Below are positions 7,202 through 16,264 of a DNA stretch of 64,000 bases, piece by piece. The first letter of the stretch is position 1, and every line of letters begins with the position of its first letter. The stretch covers positions 62,001 to 126,000 of the forward strand of contig CAZQHK010000001.1 in the NCBI GenBank assembly GCA_964593455.1. Reading direction: 5' to 3'. The position numbers and the translations under genes are program-made. Under the pieces are notes generated by a model. It was not told where the DNA came from. It searched no databases and saw nothing but the letters and a program-made list of their open reading frames with translations. This DNA is from CAZQHK01 sp964593455 (GTDB taxonomy: Bacteria; Muiribacteriota; CAYSPT01).

Positions 7202-9127
7202 ATGCCGGCTGGAGCCAGGGCCGATCGGTTAATCTCCCTCATTCTTTTTCTCGGGTGTTTTCTCATTTTGTTGAGAACAACCGCTCCCACTCTGGTAGCG
7301 GGAGATTCCGGTGAACTGGTTGTAGCTGCTCACACTTTGGGAGTCCCTCATCCCCCTGGTTATCCTCTGTTTGCCCTTTTGGGAAAAATTTTTACGTTAC
7401 TAGCATGTGGAGGAATCAGTTTCAGGGTGAATCTCATGTGTGCTACCGCTGTCAGCGGCAGCGTTGTTGCTCTATACTGTTTATTGCGAGCAACCGGGGC
7501 GGAATGGTTCAGTGCGCTGTTGGCATCGCTGGCGGCGTTTTCAGTTCCCGCTTGTTTTTCCCAGGGTACTTCCGCCGAGGTATACGCACTGGCTGGTTTA
7601 TTGACTGTTATCTTCGTTTGGTTTTGCCTGCGCGAGGCCGCCGGTGACAGTTGGCTTAAACGGCAATCCTGGCTTGTCGTCTGGTTATTATTCGGATTAG
7701 GCCTGACAGGTCACTACTGGTTCGTGCTGCTGGGCCCGCTGGCGCTCTTTTCTACCTGGAAGCGTCTCCGGATTTCCATCCGGAATATTTTGCTGGCGGG
7801 GTTTGCTTTAAGCCTTGGATTTTCATGTGTTTTTATTCTTCCTCTCCGGTCGGCGAAGAATCCTGAAGCCAACTGGGGTAAACCGGTATCCGCCAGGTCG
7901 TTTTGGAACGTTCTCGCCCGTGGACAGTACGGTGTCAGTTGGTCGAAAACACGATCCTGGCCGCGGACGATCAGACAGGTGGAGCATCTTCTGAACGAGG
8001 CCTGCTCCGGAGGAAGACTGGTTTTACCGTTCTTGTTTATCATTGGACTGTGCAGCCGCAGATACAAGAAGTCTGCCAGGGGTTTGTTGTTGGGCGGAGC
8101 TATCCTGTCCGGAATAGGCACGGTGGTGGTGGTTAATTATTCCTTGACCGAACCGGCTTTGGAAGCGGTACGTCCTTTTTTCGTTCCGTTCCATTTTTTG
8201 TTGCAAGGGGGAGCCGGTCTCGGTCTGAACGTTGTATTTGAACGGCTTGCAAAGTATCGCAGCCCGGTCCTGACTTATCTAATGGGAGCAGTGGCGATAG
8301 CTGGAGTCGGTATGTTTTTATGGACTTCGGCGGTCGACGGATCGCGGCGAGAAGATGAGGTTGCCTATCAATTTGCCATGAACGTTTTTCGCTCATCGAA
8401 TCCTAAAAAAACTGTCTTTATTACTGATCATGACGACAACTTCTTCCCCCTATGGGGTGTTTCCCGGGCGCGGCGACGGCGGCCTGAAGGCCCGGTAAAA
8501 ATAATATGTACCCGGCTATTGTGTTTGAGATGGTACCTGGAAGAGCTTACACGATTGTACCCTGACCTGGAGATTTACCCGCTGCCCATAGAGGTTCGCT
8601 CGATCACGCTCAATCAGCGTCTGAGAATGCAACAGATGTTGGCTGCTAATAGTAACGAAAATCGGTTTTACCTGGTAACCAGTACCGACCCTAAACTGCC
8701 AAAACGGTATACTCTCGTACCCGAGGGACTGGGATACAGAATTTCGCCGGCTTCAGTAACGCCGGCCGCTCGGATCCGGAAAGCCTGGACAAGATACTAT
8801 CTGGGTACATCGGCAGTTCCTGAAAAAGCTCCGGCGCTTCCTGAACGGAGACTTCTTTCGTATTACGGCCTGGGGTTGACAAACACAGCCGCCCGCTTGG
8901 AGGGTCGAGGAAATCTGGCCGCGGCTTTGATATTCATGAAACAAACTGAACGCTATCTGCCATATTTTGAAAAGTCTCTTCAATTTTCGTACTACAAGCG
9001 ACTGGGATTACTGCATGTCAAGATGAATCAACCGACTCTCGCCGTTGAATATCTGCACCGTGCGCTAAAGATCAAACCCGGCCGGCAGGATATCCAAGAA
9101 CTCATCTCCCGTCTGCAAGCGAACTGA
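7202..9127 (+). CDS. DUF2723 multi-pass membrane protein (GT-C glycosyltransferase-like) with TPR tail
   Basis: 641 residues with about ten to twelve membrane helices over the first 380 residues. The N-terminal signature GDSGELVVAAHTLGVPHPPG is typical of DUF2723, a family related to lipid-linked-sugar glycosyltransferases of the GT-C fold. The acidic GDSGE after helix 1 sits where GT-C enzymes hold their catalytic Asp/Glu. The final 130 residues are soluble and helical, with a TPR-like repeat (LGLLHVKMNQPTLAVEYL). Substrate and donor are not known. A perfect terminator-type hairpin follows the stop codon. The initiating ATG lacks a strong ribosome-binding site (AAAGG about 10 bases upstream). 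Confidence 0.8.
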   Translation: MPAGARADRLISLILFLGCFLILLRTTAPTLVAGDSGELVVAAHTLGVPHPPGYPLFALLGKIFTLLACGGISFRVNLMCATAVSGSVVALYCLLRATGAEWFSALLASLAAFSVPACFSQGTSAEVYALAGLLTVIFVWFCLREAAGDSWLKRQSWLVVWLLFGLGLTGHYWFVLLGPLALFSTWKRLRISIRNILLAGFALSLGFSCVFILPLRSAKNPEANWGKPVSARSFWNVLARGQYGVSWSKTRSWPRTIRQVEHLLNEACSGGRLVLPFLFIIGLCSRRYKKSARGLLLGGAILSGIGTVVVVNYSLTEPALEAVRPFFVPFHFLLQGGAGLGLNVVFERLAKYRSPVLTYLMGAVAIAGVGMFLWTSAVDGSRREDEVAYQFAMNVFRSSNPKKTVFITDHDDNFFPLWGVSRARRRRPEGPVKIICTRLLCLRWYLEELTRLYPDLEIYPLPIEVRSITLNQRLRMQQMLAANSNENRFYLVTSTDPKLPKRYTLVPEGLGYRISPASVTPAARIRKAWTRYYLGTSAVPEKAPALPERRLLSYYGLGLTNTAARLEGRGNLAAALIFMKQTERYLPYFEKSLQFSYYKRLGLLHVKMNQPTLAVEYLHRALKIKPGRQDIQELISRLQAN

Positions 9128-9135
9128 CAAAAGAA

Positions 9136-9167
9136 AAAGGAAGCTGGTTAAGCTTCCTTTATTTAAT
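9136..9167. terminator. Bidirectional intrinsic terminator
   Basis: AAAGGAAGCT at 9136-9145 pairs with AGCTTCCTTT at 9151-9160 around a GGTTA loop. T-rich sequence follows on both strands (TTTATTT on plus, TTTTTCTTTT on minus). It separates the convergent DUF2723 and HU genes and can stop transcription from both. Confidence 0.8.
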
Positions 9168-9182
9168 AACTTTGCGACTTAA

Positions 9183-9461
9183 TTACTTTTTGGCAACGGC
9201 TGCACGCAGCGCTTTGCCGGGGCTGAATTTGGCGACTTTCTTGGCTTTTATTTTGATCGATGCGCCGGTCTGGGGGTTACGGCCCGTACGGGAAGCGCGC
9301 TTCTTGGTGGAGAAGCTGCCAAATCCCATCAGGCTGACCTTTTTGCCCTTCTTGAGGCTGTGGGTAATGGCATCCAGCATGGCCTCAAGCGCCCTGGCGC
9401 TCTCTTTCTTCGTAAGTTCAGCTTTCTTGGCGATGGCTTCAATCAGTTCGGTCTTGTTCAT
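9183..9461 (-). CDS. hup: HU-family nucleoid DNA-binding protein
   Basis: Small histone-like protein that bends and compacts DNA as a dimer. The 92 residues start MNKTELIEAIAKKAELTKKE and contain MGFGSFSTKKR followed by GRNPQTG, the HU arm signature that inserts between base pairs. A Lys-rich tail ends the protein. AAGGAGG lies about 9 bases before the ATG, and a TTGACG-17-TATAAG promoter is found at 9506-9534, so it is transcribed alone. The terminator at 9136-9167 closes the unit. Length and arm motif are normal; HU rather than IHF is preferred because there is no partner subunit gene and the sequence is HU-like throughout. Confidence 0.95.
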   Translation of the reverse strand: MNKTELIEAIAKKAELTKKESARALEAMLDAITHSLKKGKKVSLMGFGSFSTKKRASRTGRNPQTGASIKIKAKKVAKFSPGKALRAAVAKK

Positions 9462-9505
9462 TCATTTTCACCTCCTTTTCCTTGCAAATAGCGACTTTTA
9501 GAGAA

Positions 9506-9534
9506 CTTATACCATACGATCCCAGGTACGTCAA
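9506..9534 (-). promoter_or_regulatory. Sigma-70 promoter of hup
   Basis: On the minus strand TTGACG (9529-9534) and TATAAG (9506-9511) are separated by exactly 17 bases. Transcription would start near 9499, leaving a leader of about 38 bases with a strong ribosome-binding site. Confidence 0.7.
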
Positions 9535-9736
9535 GAGTTTTGGCGATTTTATATAAGAAAAAATCAGTAATGACGTGCCCTCTCGCTGTTTAAGAAGGAG
9601 AAAAAAATATATAAACCAGCATGAATAAAGGGATATAGAGCTTTCCGGAATAATTCGTTAGCCTTAAAAAAAATGAGTTTACCCTTGCTGTACGCGAGAT
9701 CGAGGTAAAATCGTTCACCCGGGTAAAACCGGAAGT

Positions 9737-9765
9737 TTGACTTGTCATTCTGGGGATGCTACTAT
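9737..9765 (+). promoter_or_regulatory. Sigma-70 promoter of the PocR/GAF/HD-GYP gene
   Basis: TTGACT (9737-9742) and TACTAT (9760-9765) are spaced by 17 bases. Transcription would begin near 9772, which excludes the in-frame TTG at 9737 as a start codon and supports the ATG at 9806. The rest of the gap 9462-9736 is AT-rich and shows only the hup promoter. Confidence 0.6.
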
Positions 9766-9805
9766 CAGCGATACCGACAGCCTGTTAAGAGAGGGTTGCG
9801 TTTCC

Positions 9806-12445
9806 ATGACTTCCAGGTTTGATATTTGGGGAACATTGACGAAGTCAGAAGAATTCCAGTTATTGCGAGAACAGTTTTCCCGTTGTTGCCGTATATCCTG
9901 GGAGATTATTCCTCTTTCTGATATCGGTGACCCAGCTAGATTTCCCCGTACACCGGCCTGCCGTCTTTTCAGCGCCTCCGAAAAAGGAAGCGAGTTATGT
10001 GCCCGGTTTCACGCTCAACTCAATCCGCGAACCAAGTCCCGGAAGAAAAAACACGCTATCAAGGTGGCTACATGCAATTGTGGTGTTTCGTTTTTCAACT
10101 TCCCGGTCATTGTCGGCCGGGAAGTTCGGTGTATGGTGGTCAGTGAGGCGGTGTTAACAGAACAACCGGGTCGTGTGTGGCTGAAGGACTTTTGCTCCCG
10201 AGTTGGAATGAATGCTGACGACGTGCTTGAATCGTTCAGAGCCATGCGTTCCATGTCCGGAGAAGAGCTTTTGGATATGGGACAGTTTCTCAAAGAAATT
10301 CTCGATGTGTATCTATCCCGTACGGTAATCGAACAGAAACTCGAGCATTACCAGCGATCGCTGGCCACGGTACAAGGAGTGAGCCAGGCTCTCAGCACGT
10401 TACTCAATCTAGACGAGGTCCTGACTGAGTCGCTTGAACATATATCCCGGGTAATGGGGGTGGAAACAGCGTCGCTCATGCTGGTTGATGAAACCGGTAA
10501 ATACCTGACTATCAGGGAGGCTTGCGGGCTTTCGCTTGAGGTAGTAACGAACACCCGGGTAAAGGTTGGAGACGGTATAGCCGGATGGGTGGCCCGCCGC
10601 GGAAAACCGCTGCTTATTGAAGATGTAGAAAAAGATAAACGGTTTAAACAAACAAACCTGACCGATTACCGGACAAGATCAGCCATCAGCGCCCCTCTCA
10701 GAATTCATAACCAGGTCATCGGTGTCGTTAATATCACCAATCCATCGTCGGGAGACCTTTTCAATGATACCGATCTGGACTTGCTGACCGGACTGGCTGC
10801 TCCACTGGCTATAGCCATCGAAAATGCAAGACTCCATGCCGACACTGAACGCAAACTCCAGGAACTCCGCGTGTTGCATCAAGTGGGAGAAACCATGAAC
10901 ACAGTCATGGACCTGGATGGCCTGTTTTCACTGGTCCTTGATTTGATAACAAAGATCATGGCGGTGGAAAACTGCTCTCTGATGCTATTGGATCATAGCG
11001 GCGAGAGTCTGAGAATCAGAGCCGCTCGGGGTTTGTCTGACAATATTGTCAAAACCACGTGTATCATACCGGGTGAGGGAATTTCCGGTTGGGTTGTCAA
11101 ACATGGTAAACCATTGCTGATCCCGGATCTGGACCGCGACGACAGATTTGCGCCGAAAGAGACTTCGCTTGATTACAAGACCCGGTCAGCCCTCTCTGTT
11201 CCACTGATGGTGGATCGACACGTTTTGGGAGTCATCAATGTTAATAACAAGGTGAGCGGAGATATTTTTACCGAAAGTGATCGACAACTACTGGTCACCC
11301 TGGCCAACCAGATAGCGGTGGCACTGGAGCGCACCGAGCATTTTAAACGGGCTTGTGAAAAGGTTGAGCAGTTGTCACTCGTTTATGAGTTGACCAAAAG
11401 TATAAGTTCCACTTTGAAGCTCCCACAGGTTCTGGACCGCATTTTGGACGCCGTCATGGATAATTTTCAGGCTGATCGAGCCTCCTTGATGCTCCTGGAC
11501 AAGGAGAGCGGTATGTTAAGTATTGCTGCTTCTCGTGGAATTCCGGAGTCGGTCGTAGAGACCCTGACTTTCGAGATAGGGGAGGGCGTAGCCGGTGCGG
11601 TGGCTTTAACCGGAAATCCGCTCCTTATCAATAATATAACTGTTGACGAACGTTACAAAAAGAAGCAGAAGAAAAACGACATGACGCTGCTCTCTGTCCC
11701 GCTGCTGAGCCGCGAGGCGGTGATCGGGGTCCTGAATGTGGAACGTGTTCTGGACGAGGAACGGGATTTATGGCCGTTCACCGGTGAAGACCAGGAATTT
11801 CTTTCCACCCTGTCTTCGGCGGCGGCGGTGGCTATCGAGAACGCCGAATTATATAAACATCTCCTTAACGCTTACCTGGGGACCGTTCAGTCTCTGGCCG
11901 CAGCCATCGAAGCCAAGGACGCTTATACTCACGGCCACTCCACCAGGGTAACCGAATACTCCTTGACCATCGCCCGCGAGATGAACCTGTCGGAAGATGA
12001 TATCGAAGTTATCAAACACGCCGCTCTACTTCATGATATAGGCAAGATTGGAATTAGCGACAGTGTGTTGCTCAAACCGAGCGGTCTTACCGCCCAGGAG
12101 TTCAATATGATCAAACAGCACCCGTTGTTGGGTACCAGGATTCTACAGTCGGTAGAGTTTCTGGATTCGGTGCGCAATATCCTGCTGGCGCATCACGAAC
12201 GATATGACGGAAAAGGCTATCCTCTTGGATTGAAAGGTAAGAATATCCCTCTCGGCGGAAGGATAATTGCCGTGGCCGATTCATTTGACGCCATGATATC
12301 GGACCGCCCATACCGACGCGGTTTGGAAGAAGAAAAAGCCATAGTCGAGGTTGAAAACTGCATCGGCAGCCAGTTTGATCCCCGAGTGGTGAAAGCTTTT
12401 CTCCGAACTCGCCGGACCCCAAAAGAAGCTGATGCCGCCGATTAG
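9806..12445 (+). CDS. PocR - three GAF - HD-GYP cyclic-di-GMP phosphodiesterase-type sensor
   Basis: A soluble 879-residue signalling protein. Residues about 1-160 resemble the PocR sensory domain (FDIWGTLTKSEEF, and the Cys-containing KVATCNCGVSFFNFP). Three GAF domains follow at roughly 190-340, 365-515 and 535-690; the first two share the repeat signature GISGWV/GIAGWV...G.PLLI, and the third has GVAGAVAL. The C-terminal HD-GYP domain has the metal motif HAALLHDIGKIG and HHERYDGKGYP, so hydrolysis of cyclic-di-GMP is expected. AGAGAGGG precedes the ATG and a promoter lies upstream. A HEAT-repeat gene follows 67 bases later and may be part of the output. Ligands of the four sensor domains are unknown. 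Confidence 0.88.
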   Translation: MTSRFDIWGTLTKSEEFQLLREQFSRCCRISWEIIPLSDIGDPARFPRTPACRLFSASEKGSELCARFHAQLNPRTKSRKKKHAIKVATCNCGVSFFNFPVIVGREVRCMVVSEAVLTEQPGRVWLKDFCSRVGMNADDVLESFRAMRSMSGEELLDMGQFLKEILDVYLSRTVIEQKLEHYQRSLATVQGVSQALSTLLNLDEVLTESLEHISRVMGVETASLMLVDETGKYLTIREACGLSLEVVTNTRVKVGDGIAGWVARRGKPLLIEDVEKDKRFKQTNLTDYRTRSAISAPLRIHNQVIGVVNITNPSSGDLFNDTDLDLLTGLAAPLAIAIENARLHADTERKLQELRVLHQVGETMNTVMDLDGLFSLVLDLITKIMAVENCSLMLLDHSGESLRIRAARGLSDNIVKTTCIIPGEGISGWVVKHGKPLLIPDLDRDDRFAPKETSLDYKTRSALSVPLMVDRHVLGVINVNNKVSGDIFTESDRQLLVTLANQIAVALERTEHFKRACEKVEQLSLVYELTKSISSTLKLPQVLDRILDAVMDNFQADRASLMLLDKESGMLSIAASRGIPESVVETLTFEIGEGVAGAVALTGNPLLINNITVDERYKKKQKKNDMTLLSVPLLSREAVIGVLNVERVLDEERDLWPFTGEDQEFLSTLSSAAAVAIENAELYKHLLNAYLGTVQSLAAAIEAKDAYTHGHSTRVTEYSLTIAREMNLSEDDIEVIKHAALLHDIGKIGISDSVLLKPSGLTAQEFNMIKQHPLLGTRILQSVEFLDSVRNILLAHHERYDGKGYPLGLKGKNIPLGGRIIAVADSFDAMISDRPYRRGLEEEKAIVEVENCIGSQFDPRVVKAFLRTRRTPKEADAAD

Positions 12446-12512
12446 TCTTTCAACCTTGCTCCTATCGGCTCAACTTGATAAACTATATTACATATCAGGA
12501 AACAGCAGAACT

Positions 12513-13616
12513 ATGAATCCGGAAGAAACAAAGTTATTCTATCTGGCCGCTGAGAAAATCTCCTCCGGGAACGAGGAGGAGGTTCTTGTCGGTATCTCGA
12601 TCATGCTCAATAACCATTTATCGGAAGGCGCTGACGTTATTACCCATTGTCTTACCCATTCAAGTCCCAGGGTGAAACTGGCGGCAATAAAGACTATGGG
12701 AGAACTCCATGCCTCCACGGCAGTGAGCTCGCTGACGGCTCTTCTGGGACGGGAAACCGATCCCCGCGTCCGGGCCACAGCGGCCATTGCACTGGGCAGT
12801 ACGCGGCAACGAAAAGCTTTGCCGGCGCTGACCAATCTTTTGAAGGACGAAGACTCCCGGGTCAGGGCGAACGCCGTTGAAGCCATAGCTCTGATGGGAG
12901 ACCCGGCCACAGTTTCTATTCTTACTCCTCTTCTCGAGGATGAGAATCACCGGGTAAAAGCCAACGTGGCCATGGCCTTGTGGCAATTTGGAGGACTGAA
13001 AATGCTCAATGTCCTCAAGCGGATGCTGAAGACCGGCGATGATAAGTGGAAGCGGGCTTCGGCCGCCTACGCTCTGGGAGAAATAGGCGGTTTCCAGACT
13101 ATGGCCACGCTTATTTCTGCCCTGGATGACCGGTCAGCGGAAGTGCGCCGGAACGTTATATCATCCCTGGGTAAAATGGGAGCAATTGAGATAAATAAAG
13201 AACTGATTCCCTTTCTCTCCGATGACGATCCGCACATCCGTGCCAGCACATTAGAAGCGCTCTGCGGCCTCAACAGCGAGCGGAACATCGATAGTATTCT
13301 TCACCAGGCTAAAGTTGAAAAAGATGCAATTGTCCTGGATAAAATGCGATTAATTCTGGCCGATCTTGTTCAGTCCAGGGTGCTGTCGGTAATGGAGAAA
13401 TTGAAAGAATTACTTTTCTCCCGTAATCCGCGGGACCAGGGAATCAAGGGGCTGGTTATTGAAGTGTTTGAAGCTGCTGGTACCCAGGAAGAGTTGTTTG
13501 ATCTCCAGAACATTGTTCGCAGCCTGGCCGGCAATGAGGTCAAAGACGCTGCCAGAAAAGCTATCAAGGCCATCAAATGCCGTCTCGGCACGGTTGAAGC
13601 GGAAGACGAACCTTAG
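12513..13616 (+). CDS. HEAT-repeat protein
   Basis: 367 residues made almost wholly of HEAT/PBS-lyase type repeats of about 31 residues, for example PRVRATAAIALGSTRQRKAL, SRVRANAVEAIALMGD and AEVRRNVISSLGKMGA, forming a curved helical scaffold for protein binding. No signal peptide, so it is cytoplasmic. An in-frame ATG at 12432 would overlap the previous gene but lacks a ribosome-binding site. The ATG at 12513 has AGGA about 12 bases upstream and begins right before the first repeat. It follows the HD-GYP gene by 67 bases and is probably cotranscribed; a role as an adaptor in that signalling path is an inference. Confidence 0.8.
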   Translation: MNPEETKLFYLAAEKISSGNEEEVLVGISIMLNNHLSEGADVITHCLTHSSPRVKLAAIKTMGELHASTAVSSLTALLGRETDPRVRATAAIALGSTRQRKALPALTNLLKDEDSRVRANAVEAIALMGDPATVSILTPLLEDENHRVKANVAMALWQFGGLKMLNVLKRMLKTGDDKWKRASAAYALGEIGGFQTMATLISALDDRSAEVRRNVISSLGKMGAIEINKELIPFLSDDDPHIRASTLEALCGLNSERNIDSILHQAKVEKDAIVLDKMRLILADLVQSRVLSVMEKLKELLFSRNPRDQGIKGLVIEVFEAAGTQEELFDLQNIVRSLAGNEVKDAARKAIKAIKCRLGTVEAEDEP

Positions 13617-13707
13617 AAGTCAACTGCATTTTCTGGGCTTAACCTGAACCCTCCTCCCGCCGATAAACAGATGAGAAGGAATTATCTTTTTATTGGAGGA
13701 TACGAGG

Positions 13708-14946
13708 GTGAGCTGTTTTCGTTCTGTCCGGATCACCGCTTATTTGCTGCTGTTGTTGGGTGCTGCGGCTATGGGTGTGCTCTCTGCCGGATGTCTCAAC
13801 TATCGTGTGCAGGGACTTACCGAACCGCGCCTCCAGGAAGGATTTATCACCTTTGCTATCACCAACTCCAGTGCCCGATCGTCCGTCAGTTCATCTCCTG
13901 AAGCCGTGGTCGACGCAACGTACTGTCGGGTGATCATTCAAAAAATCGAAATAGCCGACACAAGCAAGGTCTGGATCCCCGTATTAACGGGCAACCGACT
14001 TGAAGTTGATCTGCTCGATCCGAATGTGGCTCTGGACAAGCTCTGGCTTTTTCCGGAGGGCATGAATGTGCGCAGTCAGACATACTACTATGTGCGTTTC
14101 CATCTATCCTACCTTGAGACAGATGCCTTCGATCCCACGATGTTCCATCCATCCTCGTCGCTCATTAAGGAAGTCGCGACTTCCGGTTTTCAGGTCAACT
14201 CTGCCAGAACCACAACTATGATCATCGATCTGGATGGACCCGGTGCTTTCAAGAATGTCGCCGATCCGCTCGCTCCGGGCTTTTCTGTTGAATCTATCTC
14301 CTGGCTCAATCGGGAGATTATCCTGATTCCCTACTCGCGGACTATTCAGGGGCGGCAGGGAGTTTGGACCAGCGGGGAAGAATACGGTTATTACCATGAG
14401 TCAACCATGCTGGATACGGTCGGGAATGTGGTCGGCTCATTCACCTTTAATAACTCTTTTTCTTCCGGCACATACACGTTTTCAGCCGGTAAACTGCAGG
14501 GTGTCCAGGGAACATTTCAGTTCATCCGGGATGGATTTACCACTCCGAACACTGTGTGGAAAGGCGATATAAGCAGCTCACTAAAGTGGGCGCCGTTTTC
14601 ACCTGCTTTCATCCCCCGTTACTTCGTAAAGACGATTGAGTTTGACAACACGGCTGCGTTGAAAATCATTATGGTTTGGGCCAATTCGGCTGATTGGGGA
14701 TTCTGGACTGCCGACACGGTATTCAATGATTTCAGCGGATATTTTTACCATCTCGATGAAGAAGGGAACTCGATGCCTTTTGGGAGTCACGCTTACACCC
14801 GGTTTGATACCGATGACTACAGCTATCGCTGGTTCGAATATCCCGGGACGCTACGCCAGGAATGGTGGGCCGGCAATTGGGAGTTTGGACCAACCATCGA
14901 TGAAGAACGGGCCGAATCCCACAGACTTTATTCTCTCACCGAATAA
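13708..14946 (+). CDS. Lipoprotein with DUF4382-like N-terminal region
   Basis: 412 residues starting at a GTG that has TTGGAGG 8 bases upstream; the earlier in-frame TTG at 13693 is part of that ribosome-binding site. A signal sequence ends in the lipobox LSAGC, so the protein is lipid-anchored in the envelope. Residues about 30-150 have the pattern of DUF4382 (YCRVIIQKIEI, then EVDLLDP, PEG and YYYVRFHLS), a beta-sandwich domain of unknown function. The remainder is beta-rich and Trp/Tyr-rich, ending near PGTLRQEWWAG. No catalytic motif can be identified. It has separate promoters on either side and is probably expressed alone. Confidence 0.7.
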   Translation: MSCFRSVRITAYLLLLLGAAAMGVLSAGCLNYRVQGLTEPRLQEGFITFAITNSSARSSVSSSPEAVVDATYCRVIIQKIEIADTSKVWIPVLTGNRLEVDLLDPNVALDKLWLFPEGMNVRSQTYYYVRFHLSYLETDAFDPTMFHPSSSLIKEVATSGFQVNSARTTTMIIDLDGPGAFKNVADPLAPGFSVESISWLNREIILIPYSRTIQGRQGVWTSGEEYGYYHESTMLDTVGNVVGSFTFNNSFSSGTYTFSAGKLQGVQGTFQFIRDGFTTPNTVWKGDISSSLKWAPFSPAFIPRYFVKTIEFDNTAALKIIMVWANSADWGFWTADTVFNDFSGYFYHLDEEGNSMPFGSHAYTRFDTDDYSYRWFEYPGTLRQEWWAGNWEFGPTIDEERAESHRLYSLTE

Positions 14947-14951
14947 CCTTC

Positions 14952-14981
14952 TTGTCCTGCCAGTCGTTGCACTGATACAAT
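14952..14981 (+). promoter_or_regulatory. Candidate promoter for the Clp_N-cyclase gene
   Basis: TTGTCC (14952-14957) and TACAAT (14976-14981) with an 18-base spacer. The -10 box is the TACAAT form that recurs in this window, and the -35 box is only a partial match. Confidence 0.45.
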
Positions 14982-15012
14982 AGAGTCTCACAATAAACAG
15001 GAGGCTTAATCA

Positions 15013-16179
15013 ATGAAGTTTTTCTCGGTGGGAATTTCCATGTCCTGGCAAATAGCAGCAGGTACTGCGGCCTCCTTAAAATCCGAATGTATCGAAAAAG
15101 AACATATTTTTATCGGACTTTTCAGTATGGAAAAGCTGGTGGAACTCGGCCGGGAAAGATTCGGACTCACTCCCAGTTCGTGGCGCTCCTTGATCAACGA
15201 ACAGATTATACTGGAGAATCTCCTGACCAGATATGGAATCGATTCCGCTGAAATTCGCCGTCGGGTAAGAGCTCATCTTTCTCCCGGAACCTTCGATGAT
15301 CACGACGGGATAGTTCATCGGAGTCACGAATGCATACTTATTTTCAAGCAGGCCGAGCAACTGGCCAGGGAAGGAGGCGGGACGACGTTTGCCTGTATGC
15401 ATCTCCTGGCGGCCGTTCTGAAAAATCCCGGGGAAGCCATCACCGCCGCGCTGGACGAGTCGGATATAGTGCCACGTCTTTTCCGGCAGCATGTCATCAA
15501 TATGGCGGGAAAGAGACAGGTCGGGTTCACCCGGTTGGACGGGTCCGACTTTGATACTATGCACATGTTCGCCTCGTCCACAGGAAGCGCGGAACTGGTA
15601 ACGGTGGTGGACGATATCGTGGTTGCTCCCGAGTTGTCCGATTTGTTGGAGGAAGCCGCGTATGGGCAGCTTCTCGTCCGACATGATGAGATTGTAACCG
15701 CTATCGTACGGAGGTACCGAAGCGGTGAGGTGATCAAGTCCACCGGCTCCGGGCTTCTGATGGTTTTCACCTCTCTACAAAACGCGATATCTTCTGTTCT
15801 CCAACTTCAGGAGACATTCAAGAACGTGGAATCATTCAAGATACGAATCGGAATGGACATGGGCGCCGTCTTGCGTGAAAAACAGCAGGAAACTGTTGAA
15901 ATATACGGCACGGCGGTAGACAACGCCTATCGGCTCTCCCAATTATCCGCTGGGGGGCATATCTTTTCCACCGAGACCATTTATGAAAAAGCAATATCCC
16001 TGCAGATACCGTTTTCTGCCTGGTATTGTACCGGCACCCGCCGCGTGGATGAAGACAACCCGCCGCTCGTGATCTATGAGGTGTACGATTTCAGGAGTAC
16101 CCGCCCTCTCACCTGTTTCTTCAACCAGCGGATCGATTCCGACCTGGCAGCGTTGGAAAAAAACCTCGACTCGATGTAA
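15013..16179 (+). CDS. Clp N-terminal domain fused to a degenerate class III nucleotide cyclase domain
   Basis: 388 residues. About 10-165 match the double Clp repeat (Clp_N) used by ClpA/ClpB/ClpC to receive adaptors: IEKEHIFIGLF, then THLL-like CMHLLAAVLKNPGEA. About 195-345 match the class III adenylyl/guanylyl cyclase homology domain: VVDDIVVA, RHDEIVTAIVRRY, VFTSLQNAI, RIGMDMGAV and YGTAVDNAYRL. The first metal aspartate is kept (D201), but the second, normally in a GDG turn, is S246 (GSG). The transition-state asparagine appears to be Asp, while the arginine stays. It is therefore probably a nucleotide-binding sensor rather than an active cyclase. No AAA module is present. AGGAGG lies 8 bases before the ATG. 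Confidence 0.75.
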   Translation: MKFFSVGISMSWQIAAGTAASLKSECIEKEHIFIGLFSMEKLVELGRERFGLTPSSWRSLINEQIILENLLTRYGIDSAEIRRRVRAHLSPGTFDDHDGIVHRSHECILIFKQAEQLAREGGGTTFACMHLLAAVLKNPGEAITAALDESDIVPRLFRQHVINMAGKRQVGFTRLDGSDFDTMHMFASSTGSAELVTVVDDIVVAPELSDLLEEAAYGQLLVRHDEIVTAIVRRYRSGEVIKSTGSGLLMVFTSLQNAISSVLQLQETFKNVESFKIRIGMDMGAVLREKQQETVEIYGTAVDNAYRLSQLSAGGHIFSTETIYEKAISLQIPFSAWYCTGTRRVDEDNPPLVIYEVYDFRSTRPLTCFFNQRIDSDLAALEKNLDSM

Positions 16180-16209
16180 ATGGATACCGTGAAGCGACCG
16201 TGACGGTTC

Positions 16210-16238
16210 TTGCTATTTTTCTTCTCATGCCCTACAAT
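16210..16238 (+). promoter_or_regulatory. Promoter of the LolA-like/MMPL operon
   Basis: TTGCTA (16210-16215), a 17-base spacer and TACAAT (16233-16238). Start of transcription is expected near 16245, 20 bases before the start codon, with AGAGAGGTGATG as ribosome-binding site. Confidence 0.6.
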
Positions 16239-16264
16239 TGCTACCAGAGAGGTGATGAGAGAAC

